A stretch of DNA of 64,000 nucleotides from Colletes latitarsis (GCF_051014445.1 NC_135137.1:28025501-28089500); one strand, 5' to 3'; numbered from the stretch's first letter, positions 10,105-22,360 are shown. Notes: generated from the sequence alone by a model not told the origin. Made by a program: numbers and translations.

Positions 10105-10719
10105 ATCTGTGATAATACTAAATGGAAATCTTAATTTTGTAGTACTTGTACTAATTTATTTTTGTCCATAAATAATAGTATATGAGATGATTTTAATAAC
10201 AGTATAATATTATTATGTCTAGAGTTATACTTGTTTTAATATGAATACTAACACAAGACTTGATTAAGCATTACATAAAAGCTAAAATATATGGTGACAT
10301 CTGTGAAAGTTGCTTCACACTAAAAATCGTCCATCTAAAAAGAGCAGTGATTCTCCTAATTAAAATATGTTCCTTCTATTGTTCAAGACAGTTATATATT
10401 ATCAGGTGGTAGGTTAACCTAATTACAGTATAGATATACATTCTAGATATTAGATATAATTCTTAAGCTTTGGAAATAAAATGGAAGGCTAAAGAAAGTA
10501 TACGTCATTGGATGAGCATAAATTAGTCATTTTTCATCATTCCTAAGATTCTAAACTAAGAAATAATGTTGACCCCTGTAGTTAAGAACCACCCTAATGG
10601 GTACATCATAGTTTCGCAGTAACAGCATTGTGGTGTTGGTGAAGTTTCTGACTTATAACTAACAAAAATTTGTAATTGAAGTCAATGTATGTTAGTAAAT
10701 CATGATGTCCCTATGCAAA
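10105..10719. other. AT-rich DNA, no gene seen
   Basis: No coding or RNA feature was recognised. Ends vaguely like those of hAT elements (CAGTGATTCTC at about 10349 and a reverse GGTTCTTAAC near 10590) were considered and not accepted. Confidence 0.4.
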
Positions 10720-11220
10720 TTTCGTCCACTGTAGTCGGCTGCATAGATAACATTCTCGTAGCGAGGATCGTGCGTTCGCGGTCTTACGAACCGATCGCGT
10801 TTCCTCGAAGCTCAGTGACTTTTACAGTGACTTTACTGGAATAAAACAGAATCGATTACCGTTAGCAGTTTCACGCTGGGCGGCCGCGAGCTCGCACGCA
10901 TCGAGTCCGCGTGTTTCATTTCACCTGCGCGGCTAGGTGCAAGGAACAATTCCGCCGGTTTCCTTAACCCCTGTCGTAAACTGTAATGGCACAGTATTTC
11001 GCCACGGTGCACCTGAAGGGAACGCCGTTGCTCTTCCAGCACCTGTTCCCGGACACCTGACGTCAAGGTTCGTTTCTCCGCAGGGGTTCGAACACAAAGG
11101 AAGACGTCGAAGGATTGTCGTCTCTGCGAAAATACAGACGATGAAACACCCTAATGCAGCATTTTCCAAAATAGGGGGCACGATCTCTGAGGGGAAGTAC
11201 ATTACAAATTAAACGGCGAA
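10720..11220. promoter_or_regulatory. GC-richer island, possible regulatory block
   Basis: Base composition rises sharply, with many CpG, a GCGGCCGC site and repeated TTTTACAGTGACTTTAC-type words. Open frames exist on both strands (10937-11212 plus and 10933-11202 minus), which is expected where stop codons are rare. Neither looks like a known protein. It could be a promoter, enhancer or unrecognised exon. Confidence 0.3.
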
Positions 11221-14200
11221 GGGGTACGTGAAAGAAGATTTTTAAAACGTACAGTTTATCTGCTTTTTTTCAACATTTATTGTAATTACTTTTCTCTCGT
11301 TTGATCTACTTTACAACTGTTTGAGAACAAAGTTTAACGATACCATGAAAATATGATACTTATTGTGCTCATAATAGTTTTAATGGAGAGAAACAATACA
11401 TTATAATTTCGGGTAAGAATTAATTTAAAAACAATTCAAACACATTTTGATACCAAGAACATTTTGAAAGCCAAAATTTTTGAAACTCCATTTTACATTA
11501 TGGACTTCCGGTGGATACGCTACTTGATTCATTTGTTAAATTTTGAAGCAATTAGTACAACTAGCAGGAAAAGTAAACTGACTAAAACTGGCAATTAAGG
11601 ATCATACCACGAATATTTTTATCAAAATTTCATCGAAAAATTAGGACGACATCAAGTATTATAACAAGCAAAAGAGTTTTCTGAAGAACATATTTTTAAA
11701 AATTTCAAGTCCATCGGTATTTCTTTAAACAGGATTACCTATTTTTATCCTAATGGCGTAATATCACTTTAAAGTAACCTTGAAATACGAAAATTCTAGA
11801 GTACCCCTTCCTATTTAGGTCTATGTCCGTTGTTTTCGATGATATGACAAAATATTTGCTTTAAAGGGACACGTGTTATAATTGACAATAGATCACACAC
11901 ATTTTTTTAAAGGCTAAATTTTCTCAGCATTTAAAATCATTGGGAAACTTTTTTTTAGAAAGAATTAAATATTTTTATCGAGGTGCAATACCTGATGTCA
12001 AGACGAATCGAAATGACTTTCAAACTGAGTTCAAAATTATTTGCAACATAGACACGTCTAGAGGAATGAAAAATGTACTTCCTCGACAGAACATACGGTA
12101 CTTTTGGTCTACTGCAATAAACAAAATGTTTTATTCATTTTCATTAGAAACTGCAATGGATAAAAATGTTTTCTTCGTTGAATAGAATGATTCAAAAAAT
12201 ATCTTTAAGACAGTTTTATGAACTTGCTAAAAAATATGTCTACCTTACCCCCATCAAAACTTTTGGATAACTAAGATTACGAAATTATTGACGAGGAAAA
12301 GTTTCTAAATAAAGTTTCTAAAGTTTCTAAAAAACTTAAGTTTTTTACTTCAAAAGTAAACATGGTATCCCAAGTTCACTTTCTGTATACCTATGTCGTT
12401 TTATCTTTTTAAAAATGTATGTGTCTCGTGTTCTGAGGGAGGGGCAAACTTACGAAAGACTTTGTTATTTAAATCTGTTCTTTACAACGCTTGACTTTGC
12501 ATTTGAAATTATCAATTTCGGACGAATTTATATTTTTCCTAAATAAACGACCAGAAAAACCTATTACGGCCTTTCGTAGTCCATGGATTTAGCTACGTTA
12601 TGCAGCAAAATTTTGAAAGTCGACTTTCAGTCAACTATTTGAAGCAAATATCCAACTGCGAGTTTGTTCCATCTGTCACATCCTCGTTCGACGAAAACTT
12701 ACGAGAAGCGGATAATTTTTTACAGTTTAGTGAACGGCCAGAAGTCCGACGAAGCCATAGTAGACGAATATGGAGCGTATGGTATAAATTGAAAACCAAG
12801 TTCATGAATTTTGAGGGTAGCGACTATTGATGCGTGCATTCTCGCGGTAAAATAATTTTATATTCGCCAGTTCGGGCTTCGCTTCGATGACACGCGTAAC
12901 GAATACCAGCTGACGGATCATTTTAGAAATTAACTCGTTTCCATGAAACAGTTGTATGTTTATAGTAGACTGTGTAAAGAGAGCATAACGATGTTGCAGT
13001 ACCGTTGTACTAAATGCATTAATGTGTAGGAGTTGTCTATGTGTTTATTAAGAGCAACTTTCTAATTTTTAATAAAATACTTTTCAGTGCGCGTTTATCT
13101 CGCTTTTAACAATGTATTCCTTTATCTAGAAATTTTGGAAAAGAAATTTTTAACGTAGAAATATATGAACATTAAATCATTTATTTTCTAAATTGAAAAA
13201 AAATTCTGAAGAAACATACATTTTCCAATAAATATCTTAAAGGTAAAAGATAAAGGTTTAAATTATTTTTATAATTTGTATCATTTAAGATATTGAAGAA
13301 TTTCATTTTACTAGTACAATATTTTCTAAATTATATATATTAATATTCGTTTCAATATCACTGAGAACAAGGCAAAAATTACATGGTTCTTTCCTGAGTG
13401 TCGAAACTTTAATTAATTCCTTAATTTATGATTTTTTGTCTTGGATTAGTAATAATACCGGTATTTTATATTATGTTTATACAGTCATAAATACGTTAAA
13501 TGACATAATTCTATGACAAGCATTCTATTTTCTTTTGAATGATGAACTAATAGTGTAAAAATACAGATCATTGTACTATTTGTAATACTGATTTGATCTC
13601 GGTCTTATTAACGGGAAATTAGTAGGAAGTAGGGATTACAAATAAAAGAAATGCATCTAATCTCAGGCCTTTTTCGAATCTTTCTAAAAAGCATATTAGA
13701 ATATCAAAATAACAATTTTATACTTTTTTAACAAACGTTGATAAATAGAAAAATAAAATGTGGTACGTTTCTCTCAAAATCACTTTCAATTATCATTAAT
13801 AACAGTTCGAATTAGGTTCTATTTAGACTTCTCTTCATCAGAAAAAACTCACCGATCAATTAATGGAAATGATTTGCTCAATGCATTCCGATCACGTAAA
13901 TAGTACGTTTTTAATTCCTTAATTATTACTTTCATACGGGTGACTTGCTGTTTAGGTGAAACCTTTAACATTTTTATTTACTTTGTAGTAAGAAAGATCT
14001 TTGCAAGTTTCTCGATAAATGAATATTGTAGATTAACTCTGTTTGAGTAATTGATTGCGTTAGAATAGTTCTTCTATAACTACTGTTCGGAAAAGAATTC
14101 ATCTGCGGCTCGTAGATGGATGCGCGAGTAGGAGAAACAAGTTGCCATTCCCACGGCAGGATGCTGCGACCACTTTCGCTATTATTCAACATTATCCAAC

Positions 14201-14540
14201 GTATTGCGAAACGCATAATAGGTTCGTGTCTGTGAGATATTTTCCATCGGGCGGGTTAGCCGGCTGGAATCTTTTTAAATCATTAGATGCACACCTTTTA
14301 CTTCGTCTGTGAATTTCATTGAGTAACTCCAGACAGAGCGAGCTTGTGGTCAACGTGAATAAGTATATCGCTGATAAATTATGAACGTGCAGTGTCTTAC
14401 ACTGCATCATTTTTATGTAATCTTTATTTAGGAAATTTAATGTCTACACCGTCTCACAAGATGTTTAGAGCGAAGTTCGATTTTTGAAATAAACGAACAC
14501 TTTCTTCTTTACATATTAATCAAGCATTACTTAGTATAAT
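11221..14540. other. AT-rich DNA with small GC-richer patches
   Basis: No gene recognised. An ATG frame of 76 codons at 12600-12830 (plus) has no recognisable domain. Patches with more G+C lie at 12840-12930 and 14080-14350. Confidence 0.35.
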
Positions 14541-14764
14541 TTTGAATAAAAATTATAATTGTATTTGGATTAAGACATTTTGAAGTTATGAATTCTTAAT
14601 AATCTCTGTTCGTGAACTTTTTCACAAATACAATCATAATTTTTATTCAAAATTTTTATTCAAAATTATAATTGTATTTGTGAAAAAGTTCACAAAGAGA
14701 TATTATTAAGAATTCATAACTTTAAAACGTTTTAATCCAAATACAATTATAATTTTTTTTCAAA
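14541..14764. mobile_element. Hairpin (foldback) MITE-like element
   Basis: About 100 bases at 14541-14640 pair with 14665-14764 with few mismatches, around a short spacer. Shared words include TTAAGAATTCATAACTTTAA on one side and its inverse on the other. The phrase AAAATTATAATTGTATTTG occurs at both ends and again at the centre. No coding capacity. The near-complete palindrome suggests a recent foldback element or inverted duplication. Confidence 0.75.
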
Positions 14765-15102
14765 GAAATGAATCTGTTGAAGAAAGAATATTTCTCATAT
14801 GCATATTTCATTTTATATTACTTCGAAGTAATGCACTTCTAGTACGGTAGAGTAAAACTTTCAACGAATCGAATTTAGTTTATAAAGAAACTTAATTTCC
14901 GTACTAATGGAAGGCTACACCAAATTTTTAGGTTATAATAACGATAAATATAATTTTAAAACGAAAATATTTAGAAATATAATATTACAATAAGAATATT
15001 TAGGTATTCTCAAATTTTAATTTTACTCTGAAGAAGGGATAATTGATTTCATAATTTTAAAAGAAAAAATATTTTATAGTGTCAAAGTTTTTTAAGGAAC
15101 AG

Positions 15103-15472
15103 TTTTGGAGGGGATGGATTAATAGTATGGAAAGTCTTCAGTACTTCTTGAAAGCTCCCCATTACTTTTATTTTAACAGAATAATTGTCAATATCAAGAA
15201 GTGTTAGAATCATATTTGCATTCTTATGAACAAGAAAATGTTACAAGTAAATTTACATTTCAGCTAGATGATTTAGCTCGATTCGATTCATCGAACTCAA
15301 AGCACATAAAAATGGTTCCAAGACCACAAAATGGTCAGCACGGTCGGCATGGAAAATATTTAGAGAATACTTGTTTAATACTTCAAAATATTCGTCGATT
15401 CAAGAATTAAAAATAGCAATTATAAATACATGGGAAGAAATTGATAAAAATTTAATAAAAAAAGCTTTTTAA
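15103..15472 (+). pseudogene. Tc1/mariner-type transposase relic
   Basis: Read with frameshifts, the plus strand follows the second half of a Tc1-family transposase, the DDE enzyme that cuts and inserts the element. It starts at a decayed FGG-x-x-IVW motif near 15103. A segment TFQLDD at about 15256-15273, followed by a Ser-rich stretch, sits where the family has its second catalytic Asp (QQDNA). The conserved C-terminal piece reads IQELKIAIINTWEEIDKNLI and ends at TAA 15472. At least two frameshifts and no N-terminal DNA-binding domain make it inactive. The hairpin element lies 340 bases upstream and may be unrelated. Confidence 0.6.
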
Positions 15473-17303
15473 TAGCACGAAAATAAAAATCTTTCGATTA
15501 ATCGTAGCGGATCAGCAACTGATTATTAAAAATTGTTCTGTGCTACAATTTTATATTAAATAAATTGTTTTCTACTAGCGAACTTATACTTTTGTGCAAC
15601 AGGAAAACAGCATTTGTATAAATAGTCAGTTTCGTAGTATTATTTTTTATAAATTTTTATGTAATCAAATTAAATTATAAGTTACAAAAGACGTCAAAAA
15701 ATGATGTCAATTTATAGTTATGTCCAGTAGTGTATAGTACATACGAGTCGATAATCGTGCTATTACAGTGGACAAGTACACGAAGAGCTTCGTCGATGTG
15801 CACTTGATGTGCGAGTTCCACGGACGATAAGATTTCATTTATTTCTCGCGAAGTCGAACAGCGTGGGTCGTCCTGTCTCCGAAAAATTTTACTGGGGAAT
15901 ATCGTTCCTCGTGCTCGAGACCGCAGTATCTTTTCTTTTTGTTCAGGAATCGTTTCATGCGACGTGCACTTGATCTTGGGATAAGGACCATTATACGCTC
16001 GAGTATGACGAGAGACAAAGAAACGAGAGTGTACCATGTACGCGTTAACGAGGAACCATAAATGTTGGAACCAAAATAAAGAAAAGTTATAGGATAACAA
16101 TTATTTTCTCGACTAAAAAGTTTTTAGTTACAAACAACGATTATAAGTAACCGAAATTTTGTTTCGTTGCTGATAACCATTATCCCCAAGGAATATGTAT
16201 TTCGGTTGCTCGTAATTATTATACTAATGTTATCCATTCTACGCTACTTTTACTTACTTTTTGCATTTTACCTGCTGTGGCTCGTTCTACGTTACTGATA
16301 CCAATTATCAACAATTTAAACTTTGTATTGGCAACGATAAATCATAAACCAAAGCGTAGAACAAAAAGCTTGTAAAGTTTACTTAACAAAAAGAAACTAA
16401 ATGATAATGTGAATTTTATTGGTTATAGAGAATAGCACAGATTTACTTCTATCGATTATAGATCTCTATAATCGATAGAATTCATACTACCATTTGGCTT
16501 TAAAAATTTTAAAACAAGAAAATCGAGGATATTATTTTACTGTTTAATTGGTTTATTCACATGATCAGAGCTTTTACTTACACAGATTCGTTTTTGAATA
16601 TACTTTTAATCGAATTAAATTCATGCTTTTTTATTGTAAATTCTGATATTGGTCGATAAAATTTGGATGAAAATTCACAAACAAATGTTTGGATAGCATT
16701 TATTTGAAAATTTCTTCGTCTACTGCTCGTAACGTTATTTGCATCAGAATAGACACACAAAAGGATTCAATCCCGTTTATAGCTTAGAATTACATTTTTC
16801 GATCAGTGCCGACAGATTACAACACCCCTTGCATGTAATGTTAATGATTTCGAAGAGGAAGTGCCTATCCTGCAGATTACAGTGTTGCGCGTAGATACTT
16901 ATGTATGTCGAAAAAAATTTGCATCGAATGGCTGACCGGGCGTACCAATAATATCTATCGTCTAACAATCTCTTTCAATCTTCCTACACTATTTTCTCCA
17001 TCATCGTTATAAATTATAGAACGTTATCTAAATAGTATCGTGCACCAGCATAAAATTGTTGACTCTGGTCGTTTAACCGCAACAAACATTCTCTGTTTAC
17101 TCGACCACAAATGCTCCGACCCGTTCCCCGTTGAACAAGCAACGTAGTAGAAAATTATACTATTGCACACTATTGTTCAAACAATTTAGTAATTTCGACT
17201 AGTTAAAGCATAATACAACCTATAAGAAATGGAAGTATCATAATCAAGAGTGATTTCAAAAACACTTTTGTTAGAAAAATTTTTTAGACCCGAGCCGGCT
17301 ACA
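15473..17303. other. AT-rich DNA, GC-richer patch at 15770-16020
   Basis: A 141-codon open frame on the minus strand (15675-16100) begins at TTG and has no recognisable domain, so it is not called. A perfect inverted pair of 12 bases (CTATCGATTATAG, 16447-16480) lies in the AT-rich part. No gene seen. Confidence 0.35.
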
Positions 17304-17873
17304 TACAGGGTGTTCCGTATTTTTTCGTACACACTTCAGCAGTATGTTCTACAAGTAAAACTAAGATTAAAATGTTATATAACAAAAAAACCATAAATGC
17401 TTCGTTAAAACGTTATAACAAAAATATGAACTGTGAAACTTGGTAGAAATTCAGGATATTAAAATAAGAAAAAAATTTATAATAAAATAGAGTCAATCTT
17501 TTGCAAACATTCGACATCGTGAGTTTCTTTGCAATTTACTGAACATAAACTTGAACAATAGTTCAAAATTTTATGACAACAAAAAGTTATCGAAGAGAGA
17601 ATACTTCAGCACCTAGGATAAATGAGAGGAACTAAACTCTGATAAAGAAATGTTTAAGTTATCCAGATAATTCTACGTGAAAAATATTTTTTCGTGCCTC
17701 AACTAGCAGTTGCTCTCTTCAAACAAAATTTTAGGAAATAAAAAAACATCACATTTCATTTTTCGTCATAACTTTTTAACAAAGCATTTATGCATTTTTT
17801 GTTATATAACATTTTAATCTCAGTTTTACTACACACTGCTGAAGTGTGTACAGAAAAATGTGGAACACCCTAT
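17304..17873. mobile_element. Short TA-flanked element, second family
   Basis: The ends read TACAGGGTGTTCCGTATTTT and the inverse of TATAGGGTGTTCCACATTTT. The terminal inverted repeats extend about 110 bases and share CACACTTCAGCAGT and GATTAAAATGTTATATAAC. It is about 570 bp with no ORF. TA flanks and the CAGGGTG ends suggest mobilisation by a Tc1/mariner-type transposase. Only one copy is in this window. It abuts the hAT-like relic that follows. Confidence 0.85.
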
Positions 17874-17929
17874 ATGTTACAGTGAGAAGGGCCCATCGAT
17901 GGCCCGAATGGCCATATTGCCGGTAAAAC

Positions 17930-18660
17930 CCTCAATTACCTATGGCTGTTCTAGTATGTTTACGTTTAAATCGACTCTTTTTTTATCGTATGTTTCAATT
18001 TCACATGAAGCTGTTTGGTATTCAGAGTTATACTCATTTTCTTCGTTAAACGAATTTCTAAAAATATCAATTTCATCTAGATATTTGTTGAAATTAGCTG
18101 TGAACGCTGTAGTAATTATTATTGTCGTCGCTATTATTGTTATTGTAACTATACGATTCATCCATACATATCAAATCGTGAATCATATTTTGTTGCATGG
18201 AAATAGAAACCGAGTGGTTAGATTCTCCCTCTTGGGATTGAGAAAGCTTTGTAATTGTGAATAGTTGATTACAAAGTTCTCTTAAATACATTTCTGTCCT
18301 ATCAATTTTTTCTAAACTTAAAAGTTCTTTAAACGAGGATTTAAAATATTAACGATAGTAGTATCGTTGATATCCATCAGTAATTTTCTAAAATTTTAAA
18401 TAGCAGAATCGAATAAGAAGATTGTATTGATTTTACATTTAATTCTAGTTTCCATCAAATTTTCACAAAATTACTCAAAAGTAATTGCAGTTTTTATCGT
18501 TTAAGAAAACTTTCTATAGAATTATTTTCAAGGCTTCAACCTCAAACCTATGTAACACTTAAAGGTAGAGTTATTCAAAAAATAATTTCAATATTTTCAA
18601 AATAAAATAACTGTTTTTAATCGACTTAACATTTCCCACTTTTGAAAAAATACAAGTTTT
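17930..18660 (-). pseudogene. hAT-like transposase relic, C-terminal part
   Basis: On the minus strand, joining frames across shifts gives the shape of a BED/ZBED-type hAT transposase C terminus. From about 18390 a segment reads NILNPRLKNF, similar to the family's LDPRFK block. Next comes a Leu/Glu-rich helix (KELLSLEKIDRTEMYLREL). A low-complexity Asn/Asp stretch follows, then an NKYLDEIDIF segment placed like the E-x-YL dimerisation region, ending at TAG near 17940. The terminal hATC core is missing, perhaps removed by the adjacent element. Stops and frameshifts show it is dead. Confidence 0.4.
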
Positions 18661-18817
18661 CTATATCTGCATAAATATGTGGAATATAAATTTCAGTGGC
18701 TAAAAACTGTTTGTTTAGAACGGGGAAGGTAAAAGTAAAAAAAATAGCTGTTCTATCAGAACTAATTGAAAATTTTAACAATTTCATTCAAGCCCTGGTA
18801 TATAAGACTGAACTTCC

Positions 18818-19687
18818 TTATGGAAAAAACACTTAAAAAATCTCCAAAATAATACTTAAGTTGAGTATGATTTCGAATGAGAGTAACACTGAAATTCAGG
18901 ATTTGCTCTCAACTTGAGAATTAACTCTTAATGTAAGTGTTAAATGAAGATATTTTGGTAAAGCATTTAAGTAAAATACATTGTATTTACATTATTAAAC
19001 TATGTTAAATATAACGTAGAAAGTAGGAGTTTATTTTGTTAGTATTTTAGTTTCACTAGAAATAAGTTTCTACCTTTATATTATGAATATAAAATACAAA
19101 ACATAAAATATACAAAATAATTCTTTGAGCTATATCAATGAACTTTGTGTTTTTTAGGAACTATCACAAAAAATTAGAAAACAAATTTTTTTTCGCTCTT
19201 CTCTTTAGATTTTCGCACTTATGCTCCAACATATTTTTAAGCTGTTGCTTCATTTTATTTTAATCCATATGAGCGTGTCATATCAATTTACAAAAGCATA
19301 TGATATAGATAACTTTTCAAAAAATGTTTCTTTAAATAAGAAATATTTTTTCATAAGATAAAACTTTTATATTTTACAAATTAATGTTATTAAAACAAAA
19401 TTTGAATTGCTAAAAATTTAATTTTTACAAATATATACATCAAAAGTAATTTTGCTGGAATTTTAAAAAAGCCAAAAGATATCACGTTGTCAATAAGAAA
19501 TGCTAATGATTTTGAGATCATAACAAAAAATTTAAATTTAAATTCAGTGGGTATATTTAATCTTGAGAGTTAACTCTGAAATATTCTTCGTAAACGCTCA
19601 ATTTTAAGATTCAACACTCAAAAGTTGAACGTGTACATTCAAGACTAAGAGCAAACACTGAAAAGATGATTGTTTTTTCCATAAGGG
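18818..19687. mobile_element. Unclassified 870-bp element
   Basis: The inverted ends are CCTTATGGAAAAAACA at the left and its reverse complement at the right. The subterminal zones share ACTC/GAGT-rich words such as GAGAATTAACTCT at the left and GAGAGTTAACTCT at the right. There is no long ORF. No clear target duplication is visible. It separates the two parts of the hAT-like relic and so appears to have inserted into it. Confidence 0.55.
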
Positions 19688-19689
19688 TT

Positions 19690-19827
19690 ATCTGTTTTAA
19701 TGGAAATGTAAATCAAACGGATGGTTTCGATTCCTTTGATGATATTAAAATGAGAATGCACCAGATCGTCGTAATATCGTTTTTCTAAGTAATAAATTTC
19801 CATTGAAAGTACCCTAGCAGGGAGCAT
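19690..19827 (-). pseudogene. Possible upstream part of the hAT-like relic
   Basis: An ATG frame runs from 19827 into the edge of the 870-bp element. Removing the element lets the same frame continue for about 17 codons (KFSLIYQGLNEIVKIFN) before a stop. A phrase EIYYLEKRY resembles the FYMLERL block of hAT enzymes. The link to the downstream relic is inference from position, strand and weak similarity. Confidence 0.3.
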
Positions 19828-19979
19828 CGTGCTAAGTCGTTTGGCAACAAGAGAGTTGCGTTACGAAGAATTAAGTCTGAATTATGTAGACAGTTATCGT
19901 TAAATGAGTACAAGTTAATGTCAATTGTAAATATTATATCGGTTTCAGTCTACGCGGTAAGAATGCACAACTTTAATTA

Positions 19980-20480
19980 TCCGTAGAATTAACGGCTACG
20001 ATAGGCGATCGCCAACGAACACTGGCGATCGTCTCTACCCCCGATACGTCGCATCATTCAGCTTAAAGGCCTCCTTGTTCTAATCTACACCTGGCGTACG
20101 ATCTAACTCGTCGAGTTTATAGAGCAAACGGTGCAACACCGATAGACCACCCACGGACCCGCCCAGCTGGGTTCTCCCTTCGTCGAGCTGAAAACTCATC
20201 GAACGTCTGCTCAGGCCCTAGATATCCGACTTCCGTCATGCTATTATAGTAAGAGTACACTCCTCTTTGCCCCCTCGAAGAAACTGGACATTAAATTTTC
20301 ACGGTTCGGTGCCATCGAACACGAGTCCTTCTGAAGAACTACCACAACGACGTTGATATCCCCGGGGAACCCCGGGAAGGCCCTCCAAGACAACGCATAT
20401 GGCACACGAAAACAGGTCTGCGGAGGTCCCAATTAAGCGGACTACATGCGTGTCCTAATACTGACGCACCGTACTTACCT
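19980..20480. promoter_or_regulatory. GC-richer island
   Basis: A half-kilobase of markedly higher G+C contains an inverted GGCGATCGCC/GGCGATCG pair at 20004-20032 and a palindrome CCCCGGGGAACCCCGGGG-like core near 20360. No translation resembles a known protein. It may be a regulatory region or first exon of an unrecognised gene. Confidence 0.3.
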
Positions 20481-20489
20481 CCAGACTTG

Positions 20490-20945
20490 GACATTTCTGA
20501 AATAACACTATTTGAAATATTATTTCAAATGTTATTTCATTTTATAATTATTTTTATGCCTGTAATCGCTTCCGAAATAACATCATAATATTTGGATCGA
20601 TGCATTGTTTTCACGCATCATCTTCAGCGATGAAACTCATTATAAATGAGCGATGAAATAACATTATAATATTATTTCAAATAATATGTTATTTTATTTT
20701 ATAATTATTTCAAATAATTGTTTGAAGCAATTATGAAATTAACTTTAATATTGGGATCGATGCACTGTTTTTACACATCATCTTCAGCGATGAAACTCAT
20801 TTCACATCTGAAATAACACTATTTGAAATATTATTTCAAATAATATCTTATTTCATTTTATAATTATTTTGATGCCTGTAATCACTTTCGAAATAACATT
20901 ATTTGAATTATTATTTCAAAATTATTATTTCAAAATCTTTATTGA
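20490..20945. repeat. Repeats rich in ATTATTTCAAAT palindromes
   Basis: The block CTGAAATAACACTATTTGAA at 20498 recurs at 20808. The block GATCGATGCATTGTTTTCAC followed by ATCATCTTCAGCGATGAAACTCATT at 20597-20643 recurs at 20756-20803. Between them are many self-complementary TATTTCAAATAATA words. It looks like two diverged tandem units of about 160-310 bp, or a decayed foldback element. Confidence 0.65.
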
Positions 20946-21059
20946 AATATATCACTTATTTGGGAAACAGAACTTATAGCTCTCTATAAAAGGTACTTGA
21001 AATCGAAGTTCTCAACTCTTCTGCTAAATTTTATTAGTCAACCCTGAATAACTAAGACT

Positions 21060-21240
21060 GAAGGGTAATATAGAAACTTTTTAGAGGGCAGGAAGTCAAA
21101 GTCAATCTTCGACGTGTTCCACAAGGCGCCCGAAGCGTCGAGACGACTTCGTCGGTTAGTCGACGTAGGAAATTCTGGTTGTAAAAAGGATGGCAACCAT
21201 CGTAAATACTGCTGCAAGGGGTATCCTTTAATCCTACGAA
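21060..21240. repeat. Diverged repeat, copy A
   Basis: Read on the minus strand it aligns with copy B at about 22110-22360 through GACGA-rich, then GGGCGCCTT-x-TGGAA, then CTTTGACTTCCTGCCC against CCTTGTCTCCCTGCAC. Identity looks near 70 per cent over roughly 90 bases. Both lie in the same orientation about 1.05 kb apart. It may be an old SINE or duplicated exon. No protein family was recognised. Confidence 0.4.
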
Positions 21241-21526
21241 AGATAATATCACTTTTATAGACAATTTGTTTTCCTCGAAATTGGTTGGTCGCTCTTTTTT
21301 TGAAAATTCTGCAATATAAATTACGAATGATAAATAGTTTTAATAAACACCAAGAAATAATAACAATACATCTTTATTGTACACAGTTACATATTCAAAT
21401 ATAAAAGAAGAAAAAGTACACTAAAAAAGAAACAAAATAATGGAAAGCAGATGCAAATGACAGTCTTATTTTTAGTATAAAGGAATGAGATTCAGTAATA
21501 AGCTGTTATTAAATTTAACCCAAAGA

Positions 21527-21640
21527 TGACAATGCAATTTACAAAATTAAATACATAAATATTCATCATTTGATTTTCTTTTTGTCTATTTTAAACCATA
21601 ACACTCATTTGTGTATTTAATTTTGTAAATTATACTGTCA
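21527..21640. repeat. 34-bp inverted repeat with 46-base loop
   Basis: Positions 21527-21560 pair with 21607-21640 at nearly every base (ATTTACAAAATTAAATACA and its inverse). It could be a short foldback element or a transcribed hairpin. No other copy was noticed in the window. Confidence 0.7.
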
Positions 21641-22109
21641 TATTTTTCTGACGCCGAAGATAATTCTTAAACACACTTTTCCACATTTATCGATTTATAC
21701 AAGCACTGTTATTAATTTATTACAGATTACCCAAAATAAAATTTTCGTCGACAAAACTAACATCAACATTCATCGAGTAATGATAACTTCAATGAGTTTA
21801 AATTGGTGTACGTTTAGTTTATAAAAGCTTTTCAAATATTGTAACATAAATGTTACCACCACCCGTGAATTAATTATTATATTTAAATTTCTGAACGATT
21901 TAAAATGACAACATTGTTATAACGATTTGTAGATTTCATGAGTCAATATCTGTCGTTATTTTTATTTATTTCAAACAAAATACGTATCTGAAAATTCGTT
22001 TACCGTTTAAAAATTCCAAAATTAGTAACGTTTCGTCGGCGGAGAGTAATAAGTTCTCGCGAGACGTTTCTGAAATTTGGCTTGAAGAAGAAAAATAAAT
22101 CATACGGGA

Positions 22110-22360
22110 AGTATAACGGAATATAGGGCCATTAGTGTGCAGGGAGACAAGGACAAACCTCGATGACTTCCAAAAGGCGCCCCAGGCGTCGCTTCGCCGA
22201 GACGTCGTCGTCCAGTAGAGAATATAAGGATTCGCTCGACCGTAAAACGATTGGTTATATTTAACATTGTTAGAAATGAATGGAAAGTTCGTTGGAACCC
22301 GCCAGAAGGGTTGCAGTAGTATTCTGCATAAAGATATTCGTTGCTTTCCTGTGAACTCAC
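22110..22360. repeat. Diverged repeat, copy B
   Basis: Partner of copy A. The core GGCGCCCCAGGCGTCGC on the plus strand is GC-rich within AT-rich surroundings. Open frames across it on the minus strand start at non-ATG codons. Confidence 0.4.

Noticed and set aside
10340..10600. Possible hAT element with CAGTGATTCTC and reverse GGTTCTTAAC ends
   Set aside because: The ends match only loosely and no 8-bp target duplication is seen.
11085..11100. GGTTCGAAC as a tRNA or SINE internal promoter
   Set aside because: No matching A box and no foldable tRNA around it.
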